A model generated the notes under the pieces. The model saw only the letters and a list, made by a program, of their open reading frames with translations. It made no database searches and was not told where the DNA came from. A stretch of DNA of 64,000 nt from an uncultured Mycoplasmatota bacterium. Lineage in GTDB: Bacteria > Bacillota_I > Bacilli_A > RF39 > UBA660. Of this stretch, positions 43,880 through 53,547 are shown in pieces (the first letter of the stretch is position 1; each line of letters opens with the position of its first letter). The translations under genes and the position numbers were made by a program. The stretch lies in contig UREA01000003.1 in the NCBI GenBank assembly GCA_900546715.1, positions 19,016 to 83,015 on the forward strand, given 5' to 3'.

Positions 43880-43907
43880 AAAAGAATAGCAAAACTTTCT
43901 TGCTATT
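43880..43907 (-). terminator. terminator AATAGCAA / TTGCTATT
   Basis: Starts two bases after the ABC transporter stop; T5 follows on the minus strand. Variants of the same stem recur at 47634, 50270 and 22285. Confidence 0.8.
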
Positions 43908-43908
43908 G

Positions 43909-46548
43909 CTATTCATTAATTAAATTTATTGGTCTTTTTTTAGACAAATGAACTATTGGTATAATTAAACTAATTAAAATAACTCCAATGATTGATATTA
44001 AAATAATAAATATAGTATTTTCATTAAAAACTAAAGGACGAAGATAAAAATATACTTCTTTAGTTATATAATTATTAACAATATTTATACTTAGTATTGC
44101 TAGTATATTTGCAAGAATAAAAGTAATAATTCCAATAATCAAGCTTTCTAAAATAAAGATATTAACTATTTCTTTTATTCTAGCACCCAGTGCTCTAAGT
44201 AAACCTATGTTTTTCTTATAATTACTTATACTAGCACTTATAAATAAAGTAAATAAAATTATTGCAAATAAAGATGCCCCAATAACTAGATATATAGAAA
44301 TATCTTCAATACTTTCTACAATACCTTCTACATCTTTTATTTTTTCACTAAATTTAGTTTCTATTTTATAATTACCAGATTTTTTGCTAAAATCATTAAA
44401 TAATTGTTCTAATTTATCTTCATCATTTATATTAGTTTTAATGCTTATAACAAGTTCATTAGGTAATATATAATCTTTTATTGTATTATAGTTTATATAA
44501 TTAATTATATCTTCAAATACTACCCCAACAATTTTTAAATCAATATTATTTATTTCTTTATCTGTAAAATGTGTCTCATCTTTTATTTGTAGTGTATACA
44601 AGTTACCTATAATACTACCATGATCATTCATATAATCTATATAATAATTTTTAGTTAATTCATTAATATCTATCTGTTCTACTTCTGGTATTTCTTCATA
44701 ATCACATATACCATAATTTATACAGTTATTCATCTGTTCTTCTAATAATTTATTTCTCTCTTCTACTAATTTGTCATATTCTTCTCTTGCTTCAACTAAA
44801 GCATTCATTAAACCTTGAGTTAAATCACTACCATAATAATCTTCTAAAAACATTTGAGAAACTATAACTTCATTATCATTTAAAGAATTACTTTTAACAA
44901 AATTCGCTCCATCATAATATTCAATTTCTTTATCTATTACGCTATAATTAGTAGCTAAATAGTAATTGTCATTATTATAAATATTTGCTAAATTAAAAAC
45001 TGTATTACTAATAGTATTATTTGAAGCAAAATCGCTATTTTTAAAAAATTCATCATTAATCACAAAATACACAGAATTATTATAATTACTTGCAAATTCT
45101 TTATATAAATTACTTTCTTTATATTCTTCATCTTGTATATCTTTATTTATAAGATCTTTATATTTACTTAAATTATAATCTTTAATTATTCCTGATATTG
45201 TAACATAGGTACTTGATAAACTTAAATTTTTACCAATTAACTCATTAATACTATCTACTTCCATCTGATAAATTGGATAATTTCTATCTTCATCATATGT
45301 ATTAAAAGATTTAGCCACTAATTGTTCTGCAAAATACTCTGGAATTAAAACCTCTCTTGGATTATTTGGAACATTACCTATTATATCTAAATCATTCATA
45401 TCATCCTTACTATAAGTTACAAAATAAGGAGTACTATTTAAATCAACATTATAATATGCCGAATATTCTAATTCATTTACAAAATCTAGGCTCATACCAA
45501 AAGAAAAGTTTTCTATAGAATTATTAGTATATAAATAACTTATTTTTTGATAATTATCTAATTTATTAGTAATTTCTAATACATCACTATCCGTTAATAC
45601 CATATTCAAATTAATATTATTAGTATTAAAATTACCTTTACTAAAATTTATATTTGTTTCATTTTCATAAATCATTGCTTCACTATGCATTCTAGCTACA
45701 TCAAAATTAAATAAACTCATTGAAAAACCCAATAAAGCAAAAGCAATACTAGCCAAAATTGCCGTTATACCCGTTCTTATTTTTTTCTTTTTTAATATTC
45801 CTAAAGCTAATTTTACTTTACTACTAAATTTTATATAATGTTTTTTTAAACTTAATTCCCTATAAATACTATTTACATTTCCAATATTATTTTGAATTAT
45901 TTTACCATCTTCTAATCTAACTATAGCATCAGCATAAATTTGGGCTAAAGCTTCTTCATGACTTACAACAATAACTAAATGATTCTTAGATATCTTTTTT
46001 AATATATCAAATATAATTTTACTATTTTCACTATCCAAGTTACCTGTTGGTTCATCAGCAAGAATCACACTTGGACTTTTAATAATAGCTCTAGCAATTG
46101 CCACTCTACCCTTTTCTCCACCAGAAAGTTCATTTATCTTTCTTTTACCATAGCCACTTAAACCTAAATCATTTAATAAGTTATCAACTTTTCCTTTAAT
46201 ATCTAATACATTCTTAGCATTAATACATAACTCTATATTATCATAGACATTTAACTCATCAAATAAATTAAATTCTTGAAAGATAAAACCAATATAATTA
46301 TTTCGATATCTAGTTAAAAGTTTATCCCCCATTTTATTTATATTAGTTCCATTTACTAGTATTTCACCACTAGTTGGTTTATCAAGTAAACCAAGCAAAT
46401 TTAAAAGAGTCGATTTACCACTACCACTACTACCTAATACAAATACTAATCCTTTATCAGGAAACTTTAAAGATATATCATTTAAAGCAATGGTATCACT
46501 AGCCTTTTTTGATTTATAAATTTTTGTAACATTTCTTAACTCTATCAT
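43909..46548 (-). CDS. MacB-like ABC transporter, fused ATPase and FtsX-type permease
   Basis: 879 residues. The ATPase is at about 1-220 with Walker A VLGSSGSGKSTLLNLLG, Q-loop FIFQEFNLFDEL, signature LSGGEKGRVAIARAI and Walker B VILADEPTGNLDSEN. A membrane helix is near 260, a 480-residue external domain follows, then three C-terminal helices of the FtsX/MacB permease (ISIYLVIGASLFAIILF, IIGIITFILANILAILSI). MacB-type transporters do not carry substrates through the membrane but move periplasmic or external molecules mechanically; in Gram-positives they often resist or export peptides. The neighbours are small exported proteins. Confidence 0.93.
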   Translation of the reverse strand: MIELRNVTKIYKSKKASDTIALNDISLKFPDKGLVFVLGSSGSGKSTLLNLLGLLDKPTSGEILVNGTNINKMGDKLLTRYRNNYIGFIFQEFNLFDELNVYDNIELCINAKNVLDIKGKVDNLLNDLGLSGYGKRKINELSGGEKGRVAIARAIIKSPSVILADEPTGNLDSENSKIIFDILKKISKNHLVIVVSHEEALAQIYADAIVRLEDGKIIQNNIGNVNSIYRELSLKKHYIKFSSKVKLALGILKKKKIRTGITAILASIAFALLGFSMSLFNFDVARMHSEAMIYENETNINFSKGNFNTNNINLNMVLTDSDVLEITNKLDNYQKISYLYTNNSIENFSFGMSLDFVNELEYSAYYNVDLNSTPYFVTYSKDDMNDLDIIGNVPNNPREVLIPEYFAEQLVAKSFNTYDEDRNYPIYQMEVDSINELIGKNLSLSSTYVTISGIIKDYNLSKYKDLINKDIQDEEYKESNLYKEFASNYNNSVYFVINDEFFKNSDFASNNTISNTVFNLANIYNNDNYYLATNYSVIDKEIEYYDGANFVKSNSLNDNEVIVSQMFLEDYYGSDLTQGLMNALVEAREEYDKLVEERNKLLEEQMNNCINYGICDYEEIPEVEQIDINELTKNYYIDYMNDHGSIIGNLYTLQIKDETHFTDKEINNIDLKIVGVVFEDIINYINYNTIKDYILPNELVISIKTNINDEDKLEQLFNDFSKKSGNYKIETKFSEKIKDVEGIVESIEDISIYLVIGASLFAIILFTLFISASISNYKKNIGLLRALGARIKEIVNIFILESLIIGIITFILANILAILSINIVNNYITKEVYFYLRPLVFNENTIFIILISIIGVILISLIIPIVHLSKKRPINLINE

Positions 46549-46633
46549 TTTACCACCTTTAATTCTTCTACTATAATAATATCATAAAATAAGAAAAAAG
46601 AATAGCAAACCTTATAACTTCTTTATTAAAAAA

Positions 46634-47113
46634 TTAAACATATTCTTCTATAATCGCTTTTAAACAGATTTCATCTGTTTTTGGTGATTCATATTCCGGA
46701 GCAAAACAAAAATATATATTATCTTTATTATTTAATAAATCATTTATTATATTATTATGATTTTTATCATCTATAATATAAACCGTATTAAAATTGATTT
46801 GATTACTATCTAACATAATCCTATCTTTATTATTACCAATATATATTCTTATTTGATTATAATAATTTATTGAACAAGTATTTAACTCTTTATCTTCAAT
46901 ATTTATAGATTCAACCATAAAATTAAAGGAATCTTTATAATTGCTATCAACAATTATTCCACTACCAACAAAACCTATTCCTTCTTCTATTTCTAAGTTT
47001 ATAGAATAAAACTTAATTTTAGATTTATGTAAAACAACCAGAAATAATATTAATATTATCAAAAATAACAAAATTAATATAAATATTTTATATTTTTTTA
47101 ATATCTTTTTCAT
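46634..47113 (-). CDS. signal-anchored protein, 159 aa, tandem paralog
   Basis: Basic N-terminus, helix at about 9-28, external domain with EEGIGFVGSGIIVDSNYKDS, CSINYYNQIRIYIGN and LLNNKDNIYFCFAPE. It is clearly paralogous to the next gene upstream (GGGIIVDSNYKDS, CSIDYYNQFRIYIGN, LLNNKDDIYFCFSQE). Three conserved cysteines. Unrecognised family. Confidence 0.7.
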   Translation of the reverse strand: MKKILKKYKIFILILLFLIILILFLVVLHKSKIKFYSINLEIEEGIGFVGSGIIVDSNYKDSFNFMVESINIEDKELNTCSINYYNQIRIYIGNNKDRIMLDSNQINFNTVYIIDDKNHNNIINDLLNNKDNIYFCFAPEYESPKTDEICLKAIIEEYV

Positions 47114-47125
47114 TAAACACCAACC

Positions 47126-47593
47126 TTAATTACTTTCAATTATATAGGCTTTCAAACAAGATTCATTTATTGTTTCATTTTCTTGAGAAAAACAAAAATA
47201 TATATCATCTTTATTATTTAATAAATCATTTACAAGTTTATTATGATTATTATCATCAACATAAATTGTATCAGCATTTATTTTAGTTGTATCTAATATT
47301 ATTCTTTCTTCATTCCCGATGTAAATTCTAAATTGATTATAATAATCTATTGAACAATTTACAAGCTCGTTATTTCTAGGAATTAAAGATTTTACAGTGA
47401 AACTAAAGGAATCTTTATAATTGCTATCAACAATTATTCCCCCACCAACAAAACTTATAATCTCTTTATTACTTTCATCTAAATGAAGCATATAAAACTT
47501 AGGTTTGGATTGGAATAAATAAAATATTAAAGTTACTATTAGACAAATTAATAAAATCAATATTATCCAAAATATTTTCGTATTTTTTTTCAT
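47126..47593 (-). CDS. signal-anchored protein, 155 aa, tandem paralog
   Basis: Same plan as the gene at 46634: helix at about 9-28 (IFWIILILLICLIVTLIFYL), then the shared SFVGGGIIVDSNYKDSFSF block and three cysteines. The two genes are 12 bases apart. The duplication is recent enough for long DNA identity in the IIVDSNYKDS stretch. Confidence 0.7.
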   Translation of the reverse strand: MKKNTKIFWIILILLICLIVTLIFYLFQSKPKFYMLHLDESNKEIISFVGGGIIVDSNYKDSFSFTVKSLIPRNNELVNCSIDYYNQFRIYIGNEERIILDTTKINADTIYVDDNNHNKLVNDLLNNKDDIYFCFSQENETINESCLKAYIIESN

Positions 47594-47633
47594 TAACTAC
47601 CTCATTTCTTAATTACATATTATCATAAATAGT

Positions 47634-47660
47634 AAAAAAATAATAGCAAGAGTTACTTGC
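47634..47660 (-). terminator. intrinsic terminator
   Basis: GCAAG-TAACT-CTTGC followed by TATTATTTTTTT on the minus strand, about 100 bases after the stop of the gene at 47765. The remaining gap to 47764 holds nothing else that I can see. Confidence 0.7.
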
Positions 47661-47764
47661 GAAAATAAATTATATGTCATATCACATTATTAATTATTTT
47701 TGTAAAAATATTTTTATTACTTTTAGAGTAATTTGTTACATTTTTAAATTTATAATCTTTTTCC

Positions 47765-48196
47765 TCAATTATTTATTTCCATTATTTTTAATAAATTATA
47801 AATATCAACATAATAATATCGATTAATGTCTTTAAATACAATCCACCCAAAATCATAATTATATTCTTCATCAAAAAAAGCATAAATATCTATTTCAGTA
47901 ATAATTTTATTGTTATTATACATAATCATTGTATATCTAGGTCTACTATAATAAATAACATCATCATCTGGTATTTCTGTACTATTTTTAATAATATCAA
48001 TAATATCCGCTATTTTATTTAAATCTTCAATTAACAAATTTTTTTCGCTATCAAAATTATTACGGAGCAAAATTTTATCAGTTTTTTCAATTTTGTCAAA
48101 AATTGTTAAATTATGATTAATAATTATCCATACTATTCCAAATACTATGAAAGTCAATAACAAAACACATATAAACTTTATACCTTTTTTCTTCAT
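47765..48196 (-). CDS. signal-anchored protein, 143 aa
   Basis: N-terminal helix at about 5-25 (FICVLLLTFIVFGIVWIII), external domain with NKIADIIDIIKNS, YYSRPRYTMIMYNNNKI and FGWIVFKDINRYYYVDIYNL. No cysteines after the helix. Unrecognised. A terminator lies downstream and another upstream, so it is its own unit. Confidence 0.6.
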   Translation of the reverse strand: MKKKGIKFICVLLLTFIVFGIVWIIINHNLTIFDKIEKTDKILLRNNFDSEKNLLIEDLNKIADIIDIIKNSTEIPDDDVIYYSRPRYTMIMYNNNKIITEIDIYAFFDEEYNYDFGWIVFKDINRYYYVDIYNLLKIMEINN

Positions 48197-48235
48197 AAAT
48201 TATTCTCCTCATATATTATTAATAACATAAAACAC

Positions 48236-48271
48236 ATAAAAGATTAACAAGATTGGTTAACTTGTTAATCT
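48236..48271 (-). terminator. terminator of the protease gene
   Basis: AGATTAACAAG / CTTGTTAATCT, an eleven-base perfect stem, with TTTTA after it on the minus strand. Confidence 0.75.
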
Positions 48272-48291
48272 CCTATTTTCTAATATATCAT

Positions 48292-49482
48292 CTAGTAAGT
48301 CGTAACTCCAAAAGCTGAAACTATGCTTGAAGCTCTAGTAAAATTCATGTCTCCTCCACCAGCTGGACCGCCTTGTACTATTCCAGCCGTTTGAAATTTT
48401 ACCGGCAAATTACCAGTGCCAGTAATTTTAACCACTATTCCACCGCTATCACCATGTGTAGCATAAATGCTTGTTTTAACTAAACCTGTGAGTCCACCAG
48501 ATCCTGATGCATTTTCACCTTCTATATATCCGTAAGTATAATAAGAATATGCTCCAGATTTACCATATAATTGTCCTACAACAAATGAAGTCACAGGAGT
48601 ATTATTAAGTGGAGCAGACAATACAAGACCAACTGGATTATTATATAAAGCATTAATTATCGTAGTGCCAACATTCAAATCAATCCACGCAGCATCAACA
48701 TTACCAGATCTACGATATTTTTTTACTGTACCAAAAACTGGAACAACTTCATTAACACCAGAGACACAATGTGCAGCAGTAACAAAACCATCAGCACTAT
48801 TTAATTTAGCCCTAAAACCTATTGAACACCCTAATGTAGGTATTCCTTCTCCAGATTTAAAACTTGCATAATCAACTATATTCCTAGATTCAGAAAAATG
48901 TATTATAGGAGAATCAATCACATTCTTTTTGAAACTATTTATTGATTCCATAGAATAATCTTTCAACTCAACAACTACTCTATTATTAACTATATCATCA
49001 TAGTATGCATCAATATAGCCATTCTCATAATTTTCTGAATAATACTCTTCCAAAACATCAATCACATCATTAATTTCATTATATGAATTTTCTACATATT
49101 CTATTCTAGCGGTTTTATCAACAGAAAGTATATTTTGAAATAAATCATAGCTAGATGCTTGAGATTTTACTTTAGTTGGTTCAGCATCTTTTAAAACTTG
49201 AATAACTACATTATTATCATTTTTATCAATATAAAATCCTCCAATATAATCGGGATATTCAGTAATATTTTTTTGAGTTTTTAAATTGTTATTTCTTATT
49301 ATAGATTGCATTTTCTCAATATTTTGAGCTGAAGCTGTATTTTTTTGTATTTTTTCTTTATAATTGTCTCCTAAGAATTCTTTTAAACCGACTTCAATAG
49401 TTGATGCCTTAACAAAAAATTCAGGCAACAATAATATACACAACAAAAAAACAATCATAGTTATTTTTAAAATTTTCTTCAT
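48292..49482 (-). CDS. secreted trypsin-like serine protease (S1 family)
   Basis: 396 residues. Signal peptide (LKITMIVFLLCILLLPEFFVKAS), a propeptide-like region to about 190, then a chymotrypsin-fold domain: GCSIGFRAK, DGFVTAAHCVSG (His), GNVDAAWIDL (Asp), GLTGLVKTSIYATHGDSGGIV (Ser in GDSGG) and TAGIVQGG. The layout (large pro-region, alpha-lytic-protease/streptogrisin-like) is usual for secreted bacterial S1 proteases. Only such exported enzyme in the accessory block. Confidence 0.9.
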   Translation of the reverse strand: MKKILKITMIVFLLCILLLPEFFVKASTIEVGLKEFLGDNYKEKIQKNTASAQNIEKMQSIIRNNNLKTQKNITEYPDYIGGFYIDKNDNNVVIQVLKDAEPTKVKSQASSYDLFQNILSVDKTARIEYVENSYNEINDVIDVLEEYYSENYENGYIDAYYDDIVNNRVVVELKDYSMESINSFKKNVIDSPIIHFSESRNIVDYASFKSGEGIPTLGCSIGFRAKLNSADGFVTAAHCVSGVNEVVPVFGTVKKYRRSGNVDAAWIDLNVGTTIINALYNNPVGLVLSAPLNNTPVTSFVVGQLYGKSGAYSYYTYGYIEGENASGSGGLTGLVKTSIYATHGDSGGIVVKITGTGNLPVKFQTAGIVQGGPAGGGDMNFTRASSIVSAFGVTTY

Positions 49483-49593
49483 AAATTTTCCCTTTCTTTC
49501 TTTTTTTTACTATTATTTTTTAAAAATATTATCATTAAAAATTATACTACTATTTTACCACCCTATCATTTCTTTAATGTGCACATAAACTCT

Positions 49594-50232
49594 TTATACA
49601 TCAATCCATACTGGATTAATACTATCATATTTATTATTAATAGAACTACTATTAAAAACTATATTACCATTACTTAAATAATAATTTTGTGATTCACTAA
49701 GAGAGACATTGCTTTGAGCATGTCTATAGTTGCCAAATATTTTACCACTTCCATTATAATTTACACTTAATGTTAAATTATAATATATTGCATCATTAAC
49801 TAAATTCATAGATATTCCAATACCATTATTAAATAATTTAGTATTTTGAGTTGTTTTATTATAATTAACTATATTTGTTCCATCACTTAAAATTGCAAGT
49901 TGTTTTCCTAGTATTATATTAGTATTAAATGTTACATCATTACTCATTAATGCTATAACATCATAAGACTTATACTTGGGAGTTTTTTTCCATTCTACAT
50001 TTAATATTACACTATTTCCTGATGAATTAATATACATTTTCTTATATTCCGTTTCTACAGGACTACTAAGCACACTTACTAAATCTACCAAATCATATTC
50101 TTCTTTACTTATCTTGCTTATAATATATTCATTATCTATATATGTAGTTTTATAATATGCCTCACTACTTATTGCCTTACATTCTGCCAGTCCAATTATA
50201 AACATAAATAATACAAATACTATTTTTCTCAT
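49594..50232 (-). CDS. secreted protein, 212 aa
   Basis: Signal peptide (MRKIVFVLFMFIIGLAECKA) then a beta-rich domain (VILNVEWKKTPKYKSYDVIA, TFNTNIILGKQLAILSDGTN, ISMNLVNDAIYYNLTLSVNY). No anchor and no cysteines after the signal. Unrecognised. It lies between the protease and the membrane-bound XRE protein on the same strand. Confidence 0.6.
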   Translation of the reverse strand: MRKIVFVLFMFIIGLAECKAISSEAYYKTTYIDNEYIISKISKEEYDLVDLVSVLSSPVETEYKKMYINSSGNSVILNVEWKKTPKYKSYDVIALMSNDVTFNTNIILGKQLAILSDGTNIVNYNKTTQNTKLFNNGIGISMNLVNDAIYYNLTLSVNYNGSGKIFGNYRHAQSNVSLSESQNYYLSNGNIVFNSSSINNKYDSINPVWIDV

Positions 50233-50269
50233 ATACTACTCCTCTAACTTCATACTATCACAAATAGCA

Positions 50270-50306
50270 AAAAAAGAATAGCAAAACTTACTTGCATTTT
50301 GCCATT
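50270..50306 (-). terminator. terminator AATGGCAAAA / TTTTGCTATT
   Basis: A ten-base stem with one wobble pair and T7 after it on the minus strand, after the membrane XRE gene. Confidence 0.7.
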
Positions 50307-50319
50307 CTTACTTGCACTA

Positions 50320-51375
50320 TTATTTTCCTATTATATTGTTTACTTCATTTTCCATTAAATTAACATAATTTTCATAACCATCACATGACTCTGAATAACA
50401 ATGCAATTCTTTATCTTTAATAAGATAATCAAAATTAATTATAAATTCATCGTTAACATTATTATAAATATAACCACCAACATATTGATATTTTAATCTA
50501 TATTCTAAATTTAAATTATTTTCATTAGAATAATATAAAATATCTGAATATAAATCATATTTAAAAGTACCATTATCAACTTTTTTAATATAATTATTAT
50601 TTTCTAATTTATAATCATTTTTAATAAGTATATCTTCTGTTATATCTACATTATTATTTAAATTATTATTTTCACCTATACTTTTATTTTTAAAATAAAG
50701 TAATTTATCACTTTTAAATAACAAATTAAATTCTAATTTATAAGTTAATACTTTTTTTGAATCAGTTAAAGATATTAAATCTATATATACATTATTTATG
50801 TCAAAACCTTTATCAAAGTATTCCCCATAACCATAATGTTCATTTAATATAATAGAATCACTATAATTAGTTTCTATTAATAATCTAATGTCATCTTTAT
50901 CTTTATAATATAATTTAACTTTATAATTATTTATATCATCATCTAACAAATTAATAGAACCAAGTTGTAAATAATAATTAACATTAGACTTAATAAATAT
51001 TCCATTAGTTATAGAAATATTATTATCATTAATAGCTAAACTATATACCTCAAGTTTGTTTTTATATCTTACAAGAAGTATCATAAGAATCATTACTAAT
51101 AACAGAATAACTAAAAATGCTATTAAAAATTTATTCAATTTTCTTTTGCTCTTTTCTTCTTTATAACCTGTTATTAAAAATTTTAATTCTAAAAAATCCA
51201 AGTCCAATACCTTACATAATTTCTCTATAGTTTCTAAATCAGGATTATTTATATCATTTTCCCAATTGCTTATAGTTTGTCTACTAACATGTATTTTTTT
51301 AGCTAATGCATCTTGGCTTAAATTTTTCTTTTTTCTAGCTTCTAATATAATTTTCCCTATAATATTTTCTTTCAT
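50320..51375 (-). CDS. membrane-bound XRE regulator, 351 aa
   Basis: N-terminal HTH at about 8-65 (ILEARKKKNLSQDALAKKIHVSRQTISNWEND), then a membrane helix at about 85-107 (FLIAFLVILLLVMILMILLV) and a 240-residue external domain of unknown type. This one-component layout lets an external signal act on a cytoplasmic DNA-binding domain. It is a plausible regulator of the exported-protein block downstream; that role is inference. Confidence 0.82.
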   Translation of the reverse strand: MKENIIGKIILEARKKKNLSQDALAKKIHVSRQTISNWENDINNPDLETIEKLCKVLDLDFLELKFLITGYKEEKSKRKLNKFLIAFLVILLLVMILMILLVRYKNKLEVYSLAINDNNISITNGIFIKSNVNYYLQLGSINLLDDDINNYKVKLYYKDKDDIRLLIETNYSDSIILNEHYGYGEYFDKGFDINNVYIDLISLTDSKKVLTYKLEFNLLFKSDKLLYFKNKSIGENNNLNNNVDITEDILIKNDYKLENNNYIKKVDNGTFKYDLYSDILYYSNENNLNLEYRLKYQYVGGYIYNNVNDEFIINFDYLIKDKELHCYSESCDGYENYVNLMENEVNNIIGK

Positions 51376-51430
51376 AACTAACTCATCTCTTTTTTATTAT
51401 ACTATAAAACAACCCTAAAAAAAAGATTAC

Positions 51431-51652
51431 TTATTCTTTAAAAAGTAATCCAACATCTATTTCTAAAGCCTCGGCAATATCATATAAAGTTTGCACAGAA
51501 AAAGTATTAGCTACTTTTTCTGATTCAATCTGTCTAATAAAATCATAAGACAAATTTGTTTTTTCAGCAAGTTTAGATTGAGTCATATGCCTATCTTTTC
51601 TATATTTTTTTATATTACGCCTTATAACATCATAAATATTAACATTCATCAA
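51431..51652 (-). CDS. small XRE-family regulator, 73 aa
   Basis: A single HTH domain: NIKKYRKDRHMTQSKLAEKT, SYDFIRQIESEKVAN, TLYDIAEALEIDVGLLF. First of three related regulators in tandem on this strand (51431, 51670, 51953). It shares the IRKYRK / LLFxK frame with the last one. Confidence 0.85.
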   Translation of the reverse strand: MMNVNIYDVIRRNIKKYRKDRHMTQSKLAEKTNLSYDFIRQIESEKVANTFSVQTLYDIAEALEIDVGLLFKE

Positions 51653-51669
51653 TATATCACCAACAACTT

Positions 51670-51926
51670 TTATTTTTTCATATTTACTTTTTTTGGCAAA
51701 TTATGAGTTCCCACATCTTTAATTAATAAGTAAGGTTCTACTTCTAAACAGCTTGCAATAACATCAAGAGTAATTATAGAAATATTCCTTTTAGCATTTT
51801 CAATATCACTAACATATCTTGGACTCAAATTACATTTCTCCGCTAACTGTTCTTGCGTATATTTAGCAAGATGTCTATAATATTTTATATTGTTTCCTAA
51901 ATTTTAAAAATATTTTGTTTTTCCAT
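51670..51926 (-). pseudogene. XRE-family regulator, frameshifted in an A-run
   Basis: ATG 51926 starts MEKQNIFK and meets TAG after nine codons. One base further on, in another frame, lies a complete HTH: LGNNIKYYRHLAKYTQEQLA, LSPRYVSDIENAKRNIS, LDVIASCLEVEPYLLI, ending at TAA 51670. Adding one A to the four-A run (minus strand) restores a continuous 85-residue protein. Either a pseudogene or a slippage-switched gene. GTGATAAT precedes the ATG. Confidence 0.75.
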
Positions 51927-51952
51927 ATTATCACATCATTTCTTGTATAAAC

Positions 51953-52189
51953 TTATTTTTCAAATAATAACTTTATATCAATATTTAGCGCATCAGCAAT
52001 TCTCCCAATAACTACTAATGTAAAATACTTATTAGGATTAGCACTTTCAATCTGGGAAATATAATGCATTGAAACATCAATTGCATCAGCTAGTTGTTGT
52101 TGTGTCATATTAGCCCACTTTCTATATTTTCTAATATTTTTTCTAACTATATCATAATAATAGTAATCATCATGCAAATTATAATTCAT
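51953..52189 (-). CDS. small XRE-family regulator, 78 aa
   Basis: An N-terminal Tyr-rich tail (HDDYYYYDIVRKNIRKYRK), then HTH residues WANMTQQQLADAIDVSMHY, ISQIESANPNKYFTLVVIG, DALNIDIKLLFEK. Third member of the tandem trio; the two intact ones are similar through the HTH. Confidence 0.85.
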   Translation of the reverse strand: MNYNLHDDYYYYDIVRKNIRKYRKWANMTQQQLADAIDVSMHYISQIESANPNKYFTLVVIGRIADALNIDIKLLFEK

Positions 52190-52217
52190 TTATTAATCTC
52201 CTAACTTTTAGTTTAAC

Positions 52218-52242
52218 AAAAAAACTGATTTTTCAAATCAGT
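52218..52242 (-). terminator. tRNA terminator
   Basis: ACTGATTT-GAA-AAATCAGT followed by T7 on the minus strand, downstream of tRNA-Arg. Confidence 0.8.
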
Positions 52243-52256
52243 ATTTCACCTATATT

Positions 52257-52332
52257 TGGCGTCCTCGAGAGGAATCGAACCTCCACTCTAACCCTTAGGA
52301 GGGGCTTGTTTTATCCATTAAACTACGAGGAC
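52257..52332 (-). tRNA. tRNA-Arg (anticodon CCT)
   Basis: A 76-nt cloverleaf including an encoded CCA end. Acceptor arms GTCCTCG / CGAGGAC, D-arm TAGTTTAATGGATAAAACA, anticodon arm AGCCC-CTCCTAA-GGGTT with CCT at positions 34-36, T-arm GGAGGTTCGATTCCTC. Reads AGG. All four stems pair by hand. Confidence 0.95.
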
Positions 52333-52354
52333 CCATAAATATATTATCACAAAA

Positions 52355-53494
52355 TTACTTTTTATCCAACAACTTATTTGTAAGTTCTAATATTTTTCTA
52401 GTTGATTCATTTTTAGTATTTTTAGCTAAATTTTCTTGCCATTTACTTATAATACTTGGATTATTTAATTGTTTTCCAACTGCCCGACACATTCCCCAAG
52501 CACCAATTACTTTTACACCATACTTTTTATGAGCAATATATTTAGCATTATATTTTTCTGGCCCCCCATTCCCCGGAATTAAAATCATTGGAACTCGCAT
52601 GTCAATACATTCTGTTAAAGTTGCTCCCCCTGGTTTAGTAATTACAACATCTGTAACATTAAGTAAACTATATACATCAGTAACAAAACCTAAATCAGTT
52701 ACATTACTAATATGTTCTTGTAACACGAATCTGCGACACTTTTCTTCAAGTTCTTTATTTTTACCACTAACAAATATTAAGTTAATAGGATAATTTTTCT
52801 TAACCAAAGCTTTAAAATAATCAAAATTCTTTATTGATCCTGCAGTACCACCTCCAAAGAAAAGATAAGTCTTTTTTGTAGCATCTATATTATATTTTAA
52901 ATATATCTCTTCTTTTGGGGCAACACTATCCATTTTCTTCCTATCAAAAGGAAGACCAAATGCATAAACTTTTTCACTAGGTACACCTTTTTTAATCATT
53001 ACATTTTTAACAATATCATTAGCAACAATAAAGGCATCTTGTGATTTATGATCTTTATACCAATAACTATGTGTGACAAAATCCGTTACAACTGTCATAA
53101 TATTAGCATTAGTTAAACCAAGTTTATTATAATAAGATGTAATATTTGAACCCGCAAAATGGGTAGATATAACTATATCAGGATTAAAATCAACAATTTC
53201 CCCTCTTAACTTATCATTATCAAATAATCTTTTCATGTTTTTCATCTGATTTAGACAAGCTACTTTATTATTAGCAACATCATATATAAAATTAAATGTC
53301 TTATGAAATCTCTTCTTTATTATTAAATCAAAAGCTTTAATAGTAAAGCGCCCTAAAAAGTTCGAATATTTAGCAATATCCAATAACTTTATTTCATAGT
53401 CACTAAAATCATTAAAATAATTATAAATATTTTGTGCCATTGATTTATGACCTGAACCATAAGGAGCATATGTAATTAAAATTTTCTTTTTCAT
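52355..53494 (-). CDS. diacylglycerol glycosyltransferase (MGDG synthase / UgtP-like, GT28)
   Basis: 379 residues from ATG 53494 (GGAGATAATT upstream). The N-terminal domain starts KKILITYAPYGSGHKSMAQN with the GSGH motif of MGDG synthases and has DIVISTHFAGSNITSYYNK. The C-terminal GT28 domain has YLFFGGGTAGSIKNFD, VVITKPGGATLTEC and LIPGNGGPEKYNA. It transfers a hexose to diacylglycerol for glycolipids, which also anchor lipoteichoic acid, a link with the LtaS-like gene. Confidence 0.9.
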   Translation of the reverse strand: MKKKILITYAPYGSGHKSMAQNIYNYFNDFSDYEIKLLDIAKYSNFLGRFTIKAFDLIIKKRFHKTFNFIYDVANNKVACLNQMKNMKRLFDNDKLRGEIVDFNPDIVISTHFAGSNITSYYNKLGLTNANIMTVVTDFVTHSYWYKDHKSQDAFIVANDIVKNVMIKKGVPSEKVYAFGLPFDRKKMDSVAPKEEIYLKYNIDATKKTYLFFGGGTAGSIKNFDYFKALVKKNYPINLIFVSGKNKELEEKCRRFVLQEHISNVTDLGFVTDVYSLLNVTDVVITKPGGATLTECIDMRVPMILIPGNGGPEKYNAKYIAHKKYGVKVIGAWGMCRAVGKQLNNPSIISKWQENLAKNTKNESTRKILELTNKLLDKK

Positions 53495-53547
53495 AATTAT
53501 CTCCATATTAATTATACTATAATGCCAAAAATAATTCTACTTAAATC

